Assembly: GCA_029204225.1 (NCBI GenBank)
Contig: CM055114.1
Span: 18,860,776 to 18,924,775, forward strand
From: Diphasiastrum complanatum
Lineage: Eukaryota > Streptophyta > Lycopodiopsida > Lycopodiales > Lycopodiaceae
Direction of reading: 5' to 3'
Length of the DNA: 64,000 nt
The translations under genes and the position numbers were made by a program. This document shows positions 12,080-22,422 of the stretch, in pieces (within the stretch, counting starts at the first letter, position 1; every line of letters begins with the position of its first letter). The notes beneath the pieces were generated by a model that saw only the letters and a program-made list of their open reading frames with translations, searched no databases and was not told the DNA's origin.

Positions 12080-12640
12080 CAAGACTAATGTTTGAATTGA
12101 TGTCAAAAATTTAAACTATACAAACATTAATGAATTTTTTGATCATGGACTTTGACTATGCTATTAAGGGTTTTTACATCATCCTTATAACATTGGCACT
12201 GGCAGTTTGTTTTTATTGGCCCTCTATATATTGCAATCAGCACATTGATTGAATGCATAGCCGATTTAACCAAAGGTTATAAATATATGATTAGATCGAG
12301 ATTGCATTGTTAATTGATTGATCAACTTAGAGTAATCTTGTCTTTAGTACATTCAAACAACTTATTTCATGCTCCCTATGGCTACTCATAATTCAATTAA
12401 TGCCAAGCTTACGAGCTTTAAAAATAACTCATCAAAATTGACCAATATTGTGTTTAGTACATTTGGATTGTTTGAATTCAATCCCCCTATCACACAATAT
12501 ATCTCAAATTTGATGTCACTTGAAATCACTTAATTTTGGCATTATCATTTCAGATTGTTCATTTAATAAATACTTCATGTTAATTTTGAATTTAACATAG
12601 TTAGGTACTTCAAATTCATACATATGATTAACATAGCTAA
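12080..12640. other. AT-rich spacer, no gene seen
   Basis: AT-rich sequence upstream of the copia remnant; the expected integrase region is absent. Nothing recognised. Confidence 0.5.
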
Positions 12641-12678
12641 AATTGATTCACTTTTTAAAAAAATGGCAATACTTAAAA

Positions 12679-12780
12679 GTTTTGCCACGCATGGCAATAA
12701 AAATTGACTGTCCTTGGAATATTGCCATGCATGGCAATATTCCAAGGATAGCCAATTTTTATTGCCACACGTGGCAAAAC
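12679..12780. repeat. 102 bp near-perfect palindrome without spacer
   Basis: Arms 12679-12729 and 12730-12780 are reverse complements at 47 of 51 positions. The centre is the perfect palindrome ATTGCCATGCATGGCAAT and the outer ends are GTTTTGCCAC / GTGGCAAAAC. All four mismatches are transition-type pairs. A transcript would fold into a long hairpin resembling a MITE or small-RNA precursor. It opens the cluster of GCCACG motifs described next. Confidence 0.95.
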
Positions 12781-12789
12781 AAAATGCAG

Positions 12790-13065
12790 GCATGGCACTG
12801 CCACGCCTACTTTTTTTTTGGAAATTTCTGACCTCTACGGAGTGAGCGGCCGATAGGGAGTCGGCCGGAAATGAGGCCATGGCAGAGCCACGCCGACTTA
12901 TTTTTGAAAAAATGCGGGATGACGAGCCCAAATTTTCAGCTATGCATTGTCCTCGGAGCTTTTGACGTGGCCGGGCCACGCGTGGCTCTGACACGACCAC
13001 AATATTTCACTAAAATTGACTAAGACATCGCGTGGCGTGGCAAATTCCCGTGGCAAAAGACAGTT
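12790..13065. repeat. Cluster of GCCACG / CGTGGC motifs
   Basis: Repeated short palindromic motifs in both orientations: GGCATGGCACTGCCACGCC, CATGGCAGAGCCACGCC, GGCCACGCGTGGCTCTG, CGCGTGGCGTGGC. GC content is well above the flanks. The motif is the one found upstream of the two minus-strand transposase copies at 2064-2137 and 5399-5473. Confidence 0.75.
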
Positions 13066-13099
13066 ATTTGTTGTTGTGCTCCCCCCTAAGGGAAAGCTA

Positions 13100-13990
13100 A
13101 CTGCCCGCCAAGGAAGAGTAAATACCTGTAGGCAGATCAAAAGATAGTCCGGGAAAAGTTTCTTGTGTAAACAATCTATCTATGATCAAACATAATTTGT
13201 CTTTTAGAAAGCCAGTTTTTTGAAATGCACCAATAAGAGTTTTAACTTCCATTAGAAACGTCTGTTGTTTATTGCAACAGTACATAGCCGCAATAACATG
13301 AGATATGATGATTTTATAGGAATTATACACTGGTCTATTTGAAGCCAAGTGTATGTATTGCAAAAACTGGAAGGGCAAATCTCTTCTTTTGTCATATTTA
13401 GAAAGGAGTACCTCACCATTTATCAGATTAAAAGAAATGGTAATGTTTCAAAAGTTTACCGTGTTGTTGGCCATGTCGCTTTTGTCTATATCGAGATATT
13501 CCAAGGGGTAAATCCAGAATGGGTTGTCCAGGAACTGGGGATTGTTGATAAAGCATATATAATCAATATATCTGAAAGAGAACTTCAAATCATTCATAAA
13601 TTTTGTCTGTCTCAATCTCGCCAACCTTTTGATAAATTTTGCATTTCGAAGTAAGAGAGATACCAATTACACAATAGAGGCGAACAAGAGAATCCCATAG
13701 GGATCCCCCTGCTTTGTCTCCATGTGTGATTACCGAGTCTGATAATGCAATTATCTATCAGCAAAGAATTCCATGCACATATTTTATCCATGTCAATAGC
13801 ATTCCATTCATTTGAATTTTTCTTGTTCCAGGATCATTGGAAATCCTTGACTTTTGATATCCATTTATAATGAAGAGTTTTTTCCTTTGTGAGTTTGAAG
13901 GCAATGACATGGTCCTTGACTGACAAATTTATCAAAGATAAGGCCTTCTGTGCCCATTTGTTGGCTGATTCTGACGAATCTCCAAGATAC
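13100..13990 (-). pseudogene. Penelope-like element reverse transcriptase remnant
   Basis: Reverse transcriptase of the Penelope-like (PLE) type, not LTR or L1 type. On minus, blocks in order are: an upstream stretch with WNAIDMDKICAWNSLLIDN leading to RGIPMGFSCSPLLCNWYLSY (RT motif B region, around 13681-13720); after a frameshift, FRYIDYICFINNP (13537-13573), where PLE enzymes have YIDD, so the second catalytic Asp is Tyr; IYPLEYL; after a stop, ITISFNLINGEVLLSKYDKR; SNRPVYNSYKIIISHVIAAMY; and LIGAFQKTGFLKDKL with PGLSFDLP. I see no GIY-YIG endonuclease after it, so the C-terminus appears lost. Family call rests on the order GIPMG..SP / YIDD..NNP / IYP.E / YDKR / SN.P and is fairly distinctive. 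Confidence 0.75.
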
Positions 13991-15300
13991 TTGGACAGAG
14001 CAACTCAAGAGCACCTCTCACCTTAGACTGAGGAGGTCTCTGAGAAGACAAGACTAATGAAGACAGAGAGCCGAGGAATACTAGTTAGTAATGACAAGTA
14101 AGAACTGTGTAAGCCTCATGGTGAATCCCGGAAGATGGAATGACCATGTAGAAACTATTATTTCTAGGCAAACGTATTAAATGCAAGTAGACCTCTTTTA
14201 AAGAAAGTAGAGTGAGCAACCTTTTGATAGTGACCTCTAGTGGGGAGCATTATTCCACTTGTAAATTGTGAAATGTGAAAATTTCACTAGAATCCACCTA
14301 AGGAGCTCTCTTGCTTATCTAAGAGACTCCCTCTTTGAGTAGACGAGCTTTTTGTGAATTGTATCAACTCCATGCTGAAATGAGAAGAGCCGTCACGAGT
14401 TTGGTGCATCCATTGAGCTTTTTGATCATGCTTGTTTCTTGAGTGATGCATTTATGATCTTGCCGTTCCCTCCAAGTTTTGTATGGTTGTGGACTGTAGA
14501 GTGGATTAGTTTCTTTTCTTGTTTGTGGATTAATGTAGGAACCAGCATTCAAGTAAACTAAATAGGTTGGATCTGTGGCGTAGTTCTTGCATATCTCTTT
14601 ACAGTCCAGTTTTTGATATTCTTGGGATGTCCAAGAATCAAAAGACTGGTTGGTTTCTTGATTCTTGGACTTCTAACATGTTGTAGATTAGTTCTTGGTC
14701 CTTGTTTTGTCAATTTATGCAAGTGCAGTTCCGTTTAGTAATGTTTAGGATCTGATTCAGTTCGTTTTTAGAGTAGGTAGCTGTAGAATCTACAGAATGT
14801 TCATTTGGGTTGTATGCTGATCTGTGAATGAGCGTTCTTCGCTTGCATCTATGTACGAATGTAAGTGCGTTCAAGAGAGACAACCATGAGTTGTCCACTG
14901 ACAGGCAGGACAAAAATATACTACAACGAGAATTTGTTCCCCTCTGCCTAATCTGGGTCTTTAAACAAGAAAGATAATCTCAAGAAGAACCCATCATCTC
15001 TACTGATAGGCAGAAGTAAGAAAGAATTAATTTTAAAAAACCAACAGATCCTCTGGATCAGGGGATCTATCAACATTTGGCACCATTGCTACTTGAACTC
15101 CATGGCATTTTGCATACAGAAGAACCGCAACCTTGTCCACGTTCAGATCCCTACAAACAAACTCCAAATCGTTAAACACATCTGAATTTCTACAACCTGA
15201 ACAGAGCCACATCATTGGCTACATCATTACTCAGATCCACGAGCTGTTAGACTTGCCAATCACTTGTAAGCAAACACACTAATAGACCTAGATTTCCTTC
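13991..15300. other. Unassigned sequence
   Basis: No coding region, RNA gene or clear repeat that I can support. The part nearest 14000 may include the decayed N-terminal side of the PLE. Confidence 0.4.
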
Positions 15301-15329
15301 TATCCAAGCTCCCACTCCTCCAGTTTTCT

Positions 15330-16480
15330 CACATGCATCTCAACTAGAGCCTAGCCTAAATCTCAACCAAAGGACCAGCTTACATCTCAACCGAAGTGCT
15401 CGTTCAGATCTCAATCGATGCATTGACTCCCATCTCAACTGGAGTAATCTATCAGATCTCAACTGACGTGCTACCTCACATCTCCACCGACACACTTTGT
15501 GAAATCTCAACTAGAGGCCCAGCTTAAATCTCAACCGAAGGCCCAGCTTAAATCTCAACCGGAGCCCTCTGTGAAATCTCAACTGGAGCCCTCTGTTGAA
15601 TCTCAATCGGAGCACAACGTTCACATCTGAACTGCAGAGACTATATCAAATCTCAACGGACGGGATTCAATCCATCCTGGACAGAATGAGTTCCTCACCA
15701 CCACAACTGACCACACCCCATTCCACCAATTGCAACCATCACATTCCATCGAAGGCCCAACCATCCCAACCATCAACCATCGCAATCACCCTTCCTCCGC
15801 ATTGCCCCACAACCACCGCATTCAGTCGCAACAATTCGCACTCTCACCACCTTATGGACCACCCCCACCTCCATTCACATTCTCCCATCATAGCTATATT
15901 CTATCCCAACCAACTCCCATCCACCCGCATTCCATCATTTTGACCGCATGCCATCCCATTTACCCACCTTCCTCTCCTCCGCATCTGACCGCATGCCATC
16001 ACATTCAACACACCTTCCGCATTCCACCGCAATTCGTCCTGAAATGATCCCATTGCATTCCACCGCATACCATCGACATTAAACCACCTCCCATCTTCCA
16101 TCATCACAACCGCATGTCGACCTATCATGACCGTATCAAACCATAACCCATATTCTTCTCAGCCAGACCTTCACGCTCCTTATGTCCCCCTCGTTCAGAT
16201 CTCGACCGATGGATTCTGATCAGATCTCGACCGATGGAATTTTGATCAAATCTTGACCGACAGAGCCCTGTGAAATCTCGATCAACAGGTTGCCTGAATC
16301 TCGACCGACGCACTCAGTTAGATCTCAACCGACGATCATTAAATTAGATCTCGACCGACATCCGCAGTCAGGTCTCAACCGACGGCCACAATCAGATCAC
16401 AACCAACAACCATTCAGTTAGATTTCAACCGACGGCCATTCAGTCCAATCTCAACTGATGGCCTGCTTCAACCGGCCCAA
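15330..16480. repeat. Degenerate minisatellite, CTCAACCG and CCGCATT units
   Basis: Imperfect tandem units of about 30 bp with the core ATCTCAACCGA(C/A)GG, often preceded by CAGTTAG or CTGTGAA, occupy 15330-15690 and 16190-16480. Between them (15690-16130) lies CCACCGCATTCC-type sequence. It is markedly richer in C than the rest of the window. The same CCGCA-type sequence resumes at 22423, so the copia element at 16557-22417 has split one domain. Confidence 0.75.
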
Positions 16481-16551
16481 ATCCATGCTTGACCACAGAC
16501 ATTTCCAACGACGATCAAAACTACAGCTTGCATTGACAATCTATCTATCTA

Positions 16552-16556
16552 TCTGC
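16552..16556. repeat. Target site duplication TCTGC, left
   Basis: TCTGC directly before the 5' LTR matches TCTGC directly after the 3' LTR at 22418-22422, the usual 5 bp size for LTR elements. Confidence 0.95.
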
Positions 16557-17209
16557 TGTGAAAAATTGTCAACTAGTAGTATTTTCCTAACTTGAGATTT
16601 TGTAGGCCTATGGCCAAATAAAAGTTAGAGATAGGTTCATACATGTATGTAGAGGCCCAAAGTATGTGTACACTACTTTTGAGGTCACATTAATTAGAGG
16701 AGGTCGAGTGTGGAGCTCTTCTATTGGCTCATAATTTGGTGCATTCCTATTTGACCAAATTTCTAGGTATATGGGTGAATCCTATTGGACCCCAATTTTA
16801 GCCTATCATAAGACAAGTGGCCAAGAGGCACTATGGCTGCTATAAATAGCCATCTCCACGAGTATGTACACATCTCATTTTCATTCTATTGAATGAATGT
16901 TATGCTCTTTGAAGGTCCATCTTCTTCTCTCTCACTTTTTTGTTCATATCTTGCATTCTAGCCACTAGAATTGTGATTTCTTTGTTGCTATGGCTTCACA
17001 CGTGTGAAATGCAGGTTGTAGGCTCTGAAGTACGGACAGGGACAGCAAGTTTCTGTTTGTGGAAGCTTATGATCAGATTTTGATGTTTAGTTGATGTTTA
17101 GTATGCTTAACATCACAATTTCTATCATTTTTTCAATCTAGATGTGCATAACTTCCATGGCCAAGATCTTTATGAAACTTTAGCATCTTTTGGATCTGAG
17201 TTTTTCACA
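16557..17209 (+). repeat. 5' LTR (653 bp)
   Basis: Starts TGTGAAAAATTG and ends TTTTTCACA. Contains a probable TATA box, TATAAATA, at 16841-16848 and the palindrome TTCACACGTGTGAA around 16995-17008 with the G-box core CACGTG. Confidence 0.98.
16841..16848 (+). promoter_or_regulatory. LTR TATA box
   Basis: TATAAATA inside the 5' LTR in a GGCTGCTATAAATAGCC context; the identical sequence is in the 3' LTR. Expected to set the element's transcription start a few tens of bases downstream. Confidence 0.7.
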
Positions 17210-17221
17210 TGGTATCAGAGC
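17210..17221 (+). other. Primer binding site
   Basis: TGGTATCAGAGC immediately after the 5' LTR, the classic complement of the 3' end of initiator methionine tRNA used by plant copia elements to prime minus-strand synthesis. Confidence 0.95.
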
Positions 17222-17818
17222 ATTAGGCGGCCAAATGTGCAGGTTTTGCCAGATTTAGAAGAGATTTGTGGGCGAGTTTGCTTTTGTAGCATTCCAATCA
17301 AGTTTCTAGCTAAAAATCTTGTTGATTTATGTGTAGAAATTGGATCTTTGTGATCAAAACATCATTTGTATGCATTTCAATTGAAGTAGGGCGAATTCCC
17401 TCTGTACTTATCAGAATAAGGAGACAAAAATTGTTTTGGAAAGAGGGAGATGCAAGATCCAACAAGATCCTATTAGTTTTCCATTCTAGCATATAGTTTT
17501 TTGATTCAATTTCTTGCTTCTTCATGTCAAAAACTTCAAAATTGATGTAACCCTCTGATTTTCAGTTTGCTGAATGATTCAAGAGTGTATTTCAATCTTA
17601 GGAGTGAGGGAAAAGCAAGTATATTGAGGTTTGGTCTTGGTTTGATCAAGAAATCATAAAACTAGTGGCTAAAATTAAGGAAAAAGTGAGGAAAAGAGAG
17701 AAAAAGTAAGGTTTTAGGTTCCAAATCTTTGTGATTTCTTCTTGTGTTTCATTTGTTGATTCAAGAGAGTGCTTAGTGCATTGGAACAGGTCAAAGATCA
17801 GAGATCAATCATTGCAAC

Positions 17819-19117
17819 ATGGCTACAAATGGAGGCTACATGTTGGAAAGCAATGATAGGCTTACCTCCCTCAACTATTCTACTTGGAAAGTAAGGATGG
17901 AGTCTTTGCTTGAGATGAATGAGTTGATGGATATTGTTGTAGGTGTGGAGGAGAGACCTTTGGCACCTCAAGAACAATTGAGGTATGACAAGAGGGCAAA
18001 GAAAGCCCTTCACATGATCAAGATGAATGTGACAAATGAGCTTATCAAAGAGGTTGGTAAGTGCACATCATCTAGTGAAGCTTGGGAAGCCTTGAAGAAG
18101 GTTTATGAATCCAAGTCTACTTCTAGAGTGTTGACTTTAAGAAGGCAAATCTTTTCTTGTATGCAAAAGAAGAGTGAGAATGGACATGCTTTTGTTTTGA
18201 GAGTTAAAGCATTGAATGATGAGTTAGCATGCATTAATGATGGCATAAATAATGAGGAGCTTGTTCAAGTGATTCTCAATGGCTTGTTGGATGATCATGC
18301 TAATCTTGTTCAAAGTTATGCTATCCAAAAATGTTTACCAAGTGTTGGAGACTTGCAAGAGGTCTTGTTGGCTGAAGAATTCAGGTTGCAAGCAAGAGTG
18401 GGAGCATCTTCTACATCTCAAGGAGGAGAAGAGGAGGCAATGTTCTCTAAAGGCAAGTTCAAGGGCAAAGGTAAAAGCAATTGGTCTAAAGGGCAAGACC
18501 AAGGTGAGCACTCTACTTTTGGCAAAAAGAAGGATAGATCTAAGCTAAAATGTTTCTATTGTGGAGTCAAAGGGCATTTTGCTAGTGATTGTTTTAAGAA
18601 AAAGAGGGATCAAGGGGAAAAGCAAACCAATCTAACTATTGATGAGGGTGGGGATGAGCTTCTTTCAAATGATGCTTTTGTTATGTCATCTTGCTTGTTG
18701 GCTAATCATGGAGACATTGATTCTTGGTGGATTGATAGTGGAGCCACTTCTCATATGACATATCATAAAGAGTATTTTTCATCTTTAATGGCATTTGATG
18801 GTGATAGGAAGGTAATCTATACCGCAAATGATGGTGAGTGTGCAATCAAGGGGATTGGCACAATTCCTATTTCACTTTCTACAAATAGGAATATAGAATT
18901 GAAAGATGTTTTGCTCATTCCATCCATTACCAAGAACTTACTTAGTGTAAGCCAAATGCTTGACAAAGGATTCAAAGTTGAGTTTGATGGTGATGCTTGC
19001 TTGATCAAAAAGGGGTGTAGTATCATTGCAAAAGGGAAAAGGCAAGGGAAATTGTTCAAGCTTGATGCATGTGTTGTTGCTAACCAAGTTGGATGCATGG
19101 CAAATGAACAAATGTGA
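17819..19117 (+). CDS. gag: Copia Gag-protease polyprotein part
   Basis: 432 residues starting MATNGGYMLESNDRLTSLNY. Residues 1 to about 200 form the copia Gag capsid region (UBN2/DUF4219-like: YSTWKVRMES, SEAWEALKKVYESKS, LVQVILNGL). A basic Lys/Gly-rich linker leads to one CCHC zinc knuckle, CFYCGVKGHFASDC, at about residues 245-258, for RNA packaging. The aspartic protease follows with the active site DSGA at about 306-309 and LLIPSITKNLLSVSQ. The ATG is the first in the leader's open frame. Translation stops at TGA 19115-19117, directly before the integrase zinc-binding motif in the same frame, so integrase and RT would need the stop to be passed. In relatives here (55191-59169) that junction is open, so the TGA is probably a point mutation of CGA. 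Functional suppression cannot be excluded. Confidence 0.93.
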   Translation: MATNGGYMLESNDRLTSLNYSTWKVRMESLLEMNELMDIVVGVEERPLAPQEQLRYDKRAKKALHMIKMNVTNELIKEVGKCTSSSEAWEALKKVYESKSTSRVLTLRRQIFSCMQKKSENGHAFVLRVKALNDELACINDGINNEELVQVILNGLLDDHANLVQSYAIQKCLPSVGDLQEVLLAEEFRLQARVGASSTSQGGEEEAMFSKGKFKGKGKSNWSKGQDQGEHSTFGKKKDRSKLKCFYCGVKGHFASDCFKKKRDQGEKQTNLTIDEGGDELLSNDAFVMSSCLLANHGDIDSWWIDSGATSHMTYHKEYFSSLMAFDGDRKVIYTANDGECAIKGIGTIPISLSTNRNIELKDVLLIPSITKNLLSVSQMLDKGFKVEFDGDACLIKKGCSIIAKGKRQGKLFKLDACVVANQVGCMANEQM

Positions 19118-21769
19118 ATTCAAGAGGTATGGCATAAAAGGATGGGACATCTCAACTACAAGGCCTTGGAGGTAATAGCCAAAAAGGAGGTAGTAAGGGG
19201 ACTTCCCAAGTCTCTTACTTGCTTGAATCATGTTTGTGAAGAATGTGCTTTGTCTAAATCACATAGATTGCCATATACTAGATCTATATCTAGATCTAAG
19301 ATGCCTTTTTCTCTCTTGCATTCGGATATTCATGGTGTTACTACAATTAGCAATGGAGGTGCTAAGATGTATGTAACTTTCATTGATGATTTTAGTAGAT
19401 TTTGTTGGGTTTATCTACTAAAGAGCAAGGATGAGGTGTTTGATGTGTTTGTCAAGTTCAAAGTTGCTATTGAGACTCAATTTACAACCAAAATCAAATG
19501 CTTGAGGAGCGACAATGGTGGTGAATACATTTCTAACAAATTCAAAGCCTTTTGCGATGAGCATGGGATCAAGAGGGAGTACACATGTCCAAGAACACCA
19601 CAACAAAATGGAGTGGCCGAGAGGAAGAATAGAACCTTGTGTGAGAGTGCAAAGGCAATGAGATTGAATGCTAATCTTCCTAAACCTTTTTGGAGTGATG
19701 CTTTGTTGTGTGCAAATTTCCTATGCAATAGATGGCCAAGTGTTGTATTGGAAGGAAAAACCCCTTTTGAAGCTTTGTTTGGTACGAAGCCTAATGTCAA
19801 GTTTCTAAGAACTTTTGGATGCATTTGCTACTTCAACATTACTCTTGATGATAGAACTAAGGAGGATCCATCTTCAAGAAAGGGCATTTTTGTTGGTTAT
19901 AGTGAAGTAAGCAAAGCATATAGGATTTATGTTCCTTCAATCAAGAAAGTGTTCACAAGTAGGGATGTCATTTTTGATGAAGGTAACATTCCAAAAGTTG
20001 TTTCAAGTGATGATGGTGTTGTTGCAACTAATGTGCTTGATGACAATGGAGTTGATGACACATTGGATGTGGATGTTGAAGAAGCCTCTTCAAGTCAAAT
20101 TCCAAGGAGAACTCCAAGGCATAAAGTGAAACCCTCAAGGCTCACTTATGATGGCAAAGGTAAGCAAGTGGTGGATGGATCCAACTATGCTTTCCTAACT
20201 TCTTTTGATGTACCTTCATGTGTAGATGAAGCAAGGCAAGAAGAGGAATGGATCCAAGCAATGGATCTTGAGTTTGAAGCACTTATGAAGAACAACACAT
20301 GGAGATTGGTGGAGCTTCCAAAGGGCAAAAGTGCAATTGGATGCAAATGGATCTTCAAGGTAAAGACAAATCAAGATGGATCTATCAACAAGTTGAAGGC
20401 AAGGTTGGTGGCTAAAGGTTATTCTCAAGAGCATGGCATTGACTATGAGGAAACCTTTGCACCCGTGGCAAAGATGGTGAGCATAAGAGTAATCATTTCC
20501 CTTGCAACTCTTTATGGATGGGATCTTTGGCAATTAGACATTTCTAATGCTTTCTTGAATGGTGATCTTGAAGAGGAAGTCTACATGGAGCAACCCGAGA
20601 GCTATGTTTCTCATAGCAAGCCTAATCATGTGTGTTTTCTACAAAAAAGTTTGTATGGTCTTAAGCAAGCACCAAGGAGTTGGTATGCTAGGCTTAACTC
20701 TTTTCTACTTTCTCAAAACTTCACTATGAGTGAGTATGATCATTCACTTTACTTTAGAATTAGTGCTAATGATGTTACAATCCTTCTAATTTATGTGGAT
20801 GACATTATTTTAAGTGGAGGGAACAAGGAAGATATAGAAGATATCAAGAAAGCACTAAAAAAGGAATTTGAAGTGCATGATCTTGGTCTTTTGAGCTATA
20901 TCTTAGGAATAGAAGTAATTAGAACTTCTCAAATCACTTTTATTTCACAAGAGAAGTATGCTATTTCTATTCTCAATAGATTTCATATGGTAGATGCAAA
21001 TCCTATTGATACACCTATGGAATCACATGTAAAGCTAACTATAAGAGGTAATGAAAGATCCTTCGAGGACATTACTCTCTATAGGAAGCTAATAGGTTCT
21101 CTTATATATCTAACCATCACAAGACCTGATTTATCTTATTGTGTTGGTAGATTAAGCCAATTCATGCAAGATCCTAGCATAGAACATTGGAAACTAGGAA
21201 AGAGGATCTTGAGATACATCTCGGGAACAAAAGATTTTGGCATTGTTTATAGAGGCTCATCACCTAACTTATTTGGTTTTTCAGATTCAGATTTTGCAGG
21301 AGACCTTATGGATAGAAAATCCATAAATGCACATGCTATTTTCATAGGTGATGGAGCTATCTCATGGATGTCGAAGAAACAAGCAACTATATCACTTTCT
21401 TCTAGTGAGGCCGAGTACAAAGCTTTGACATCATGCACAAAGGAGATGGTGTGGATCAAGAGGATGATTATGGAGCTTCATTTGCTGGATTTTTCAGAGA
21501 GTCCAATCATCTTTTGTGACAACCTTTCAGCCCAAAGTCTAGCAAGCAATCCGGTTTTCCATGCAAGGAGCAAACATATCGAGGTGGCTTACCATTTTGT
21601 GAGAGAACAAGTGTTGGCAAAAGAGATCAAGCTTGAACATGTCCCATCAAAGGAATGTGTGGCTGATATCTTTACCAAAGCATTGGGAAAGGACTTATTT
21701 TTCAAGCATAGAACAAGTCTTGGTGTACTTTCTAAATCTATGCTAAAACTAGTTGAAGAGGGAGTGTGA
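19118..21769 (+). CDS. pol: Copia integrase-reverse transcriptase-RNase H
   Basis: Open for 883 codons in the same frame as gag, directly after the TGA; the first ATG is at 19142. Integrase: HHCC zinc finger (WHKRMGH and CEEC), then the catalytic triad D (HSDIHG, 19325), D (SDNGGEY, 19511) and E (VAERKN, 19619), with 35 residues between the last two (D,D35E). Reverse transcriptase: WQLDISNAFLNGDLEEEVYM, YGLKQAPRSWY and the active site YVDDIILSG. RNase H: FSDSDFAGDLMDRKS, SSSEAEYKAL, a DN pair and HARSKHIEV. It ends EEGV with the TGA lying inside the 3' LTR. All catalytic residues are intact, which fits a recent insertion. Confidence 0.95.
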   Translation: MQEVWHKRMGHLNYKALEVIAKKEVVRGLPKSLTCLNHVCEECALSKSHRLPYTRSISRSKMPFSLLHSDIHGVTTISNGGAKMYVTFIDDFSRFCWVYLLKSKDEVFDVFVKFKVAIETQFTTKIKCLRSDNGGEYISNKFKAFCDEHGIKREYTCPRTPQQNGVAERKNRTLCESAKAMRLNANLPKPFWSDALLCANFLCNRWPSVVLEGKTPFEALFGTKPNVKFLRTFGCICYFNITLDDRTKEDPSSRKGIFVGYSEVSKAYRIYVPSIKKVFTSRDVIFDEGNIPKVVSSDDGVVATNVLDDNGVDDTLDVDVEEASSSQIPRRTPRHKVKPSRLTYDGKGKQVVDGSNYAFLTSFDVPSCVDEARQEEEWIQAMDLEFEALMKNNTWRLVELPKGKSAIGCKWIFKVKTNQDGSINKLKARLVAKGYSQEHGIDYEETFAPVAKMVSIRVIISLATLYGWDLWQLDISNAFLNGDLEEEVYMEQPESYVSHSKPNHVCFLQKSLYGLKQAPRSWYARLNSFLLSQNFTMSEYDHSLYFRISANDVTILLIYVDDIILSGGNKEDIEDIKKALKKEFEVHDLGLLSYILGIEVIRTSQITFISQEKYAISILNRFHMVDANPIDTPMESHVKLTIRGNERSFEDITLYRKLIGSLIYLTITRPDLSYCVGRLSQFMQDPSIEHWKLGKRILRYISGTKDFGIVYRGSSPNLFGFSDSDFAGDLMDRKSINAHAIFIGDGAISWMSKKQATISLSSSEAEYKALTSCTKEMVWIKRMIMELHLLDFSESPIIFCDNLSAQSLASNPVFHARSKHIEVAYHFVREQVLAKEIKLEHVPSKECVADIFTKALGKDLFFKHRTSLGVLSKSMLKLVEEGV
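21755..21764 (+). other. Polypurine tract
   Basis: GAAGAGGGAG directly before the 3' LTR; primes plus-strand DNA synthesis in reverse transcription. Confidence 0.85.
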
Positions 21770-22417
21770 AAAATTGTCAACTAGTAGTATTTTCCTAACT
21801 TGAGATTTTGTAGGCCTATGGCCAAATAAAAGTTAGAGATAGGTTCATACATGTATGTAGAGGCCCAAAGTATGTGTACACTACTTTTGAGGTCACATTA
21901 ATTAGAGGAGGTCGAGTGTGGAGCTCTTCTATTGGCTCATAATTTGGTGCATTCCTATTTGACCAAATTTCTAGGTATATGGGTGAATCCTATTGGACCC
22001 CAATTTTAGCCTATCATAAGACAAGTGGCCAAGAGGCACTATGGCTGCTATAAATAGCCATCTCCACGAGTATGTACACATCTCATTTTCATTCTATTGA
22101 ATGAATGTTATGCTCTTTGAAGGTCCATCTTCTTCTCTCTCACTTTTTTGTTCATATCTTGCATTCTAGCCACTAGAATTGTGATTTCTTTGTTGCTATG
22201 GCTTCACACGTGTGAAATGCAGGTTGTAGGCTCTGAAGTACGGACAGGGACAGCAAGTTTCTGTTTGTGGAAGCTTATGATCAGATTTTGATGTTTAGTT
22301 GATGTTTAGTATGCTTAACATCACAATTTCTATCATTTTTTCAATCTAGATGTGCATAACTTCCATGGCCAAGATCTTTATGAAACTTTAGCATCTTTTG
22401 GATCTGAGTTTTTCACA
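21765..22417 (+). repeat. 3' LTR (653 bp)
   Basis: Same length and, by eye, the same sequence as 16557-17209. The pol stop codon lies in its first five bases. Confidence 0.98.
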
Positions 22418-22422
22418 TCTGC
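22418..22422. repeat. Target site duplication TCTGC, right
   Basis: Right-hand copy of the 5 bp target duplication of the copia element; matches 16552-16556. Confidence 0.95.

Larger units (their letters stand above)
16557..22417 (+). mobile_element. Complete young Ty1/copia LTR retrotransposon
   Basis: Full-length element of 5861 bp: 5' LTR 16557-17209, PBS 17210-17221, leader to 17818, gag-pol 17819-21769, PPT 21755-21764, 3' LTR 21765-22417. Both LTRs are 653 bp, start TGTG and end CACA, and I see no difference between them on direct reading. The target duplication TCTGC flanks it (16552-16556 and 22418-22422). Domain order gag-PR-IN-RT-RH is that of Ty1/copia. The only obvious defect is one in-frame TGA at 19115-19117. 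It is by far the best-preserved element in the window. Confidence 0.98.

Noticed and set aside
13008-13030. CACTA terminus (CACTAAAATTGAC) beside the GCCACG cluster
   Set aside because: A single CACTA string without an inverted partner or target duplication is expected by chance.
15596-16047. Pro/His/Ser-rich open frames in the C-rich domain (also 23364-23681)
   Set aside because: Low-complexity translations of the CCGCA/CTCAACCG repeat with no conserved frame.
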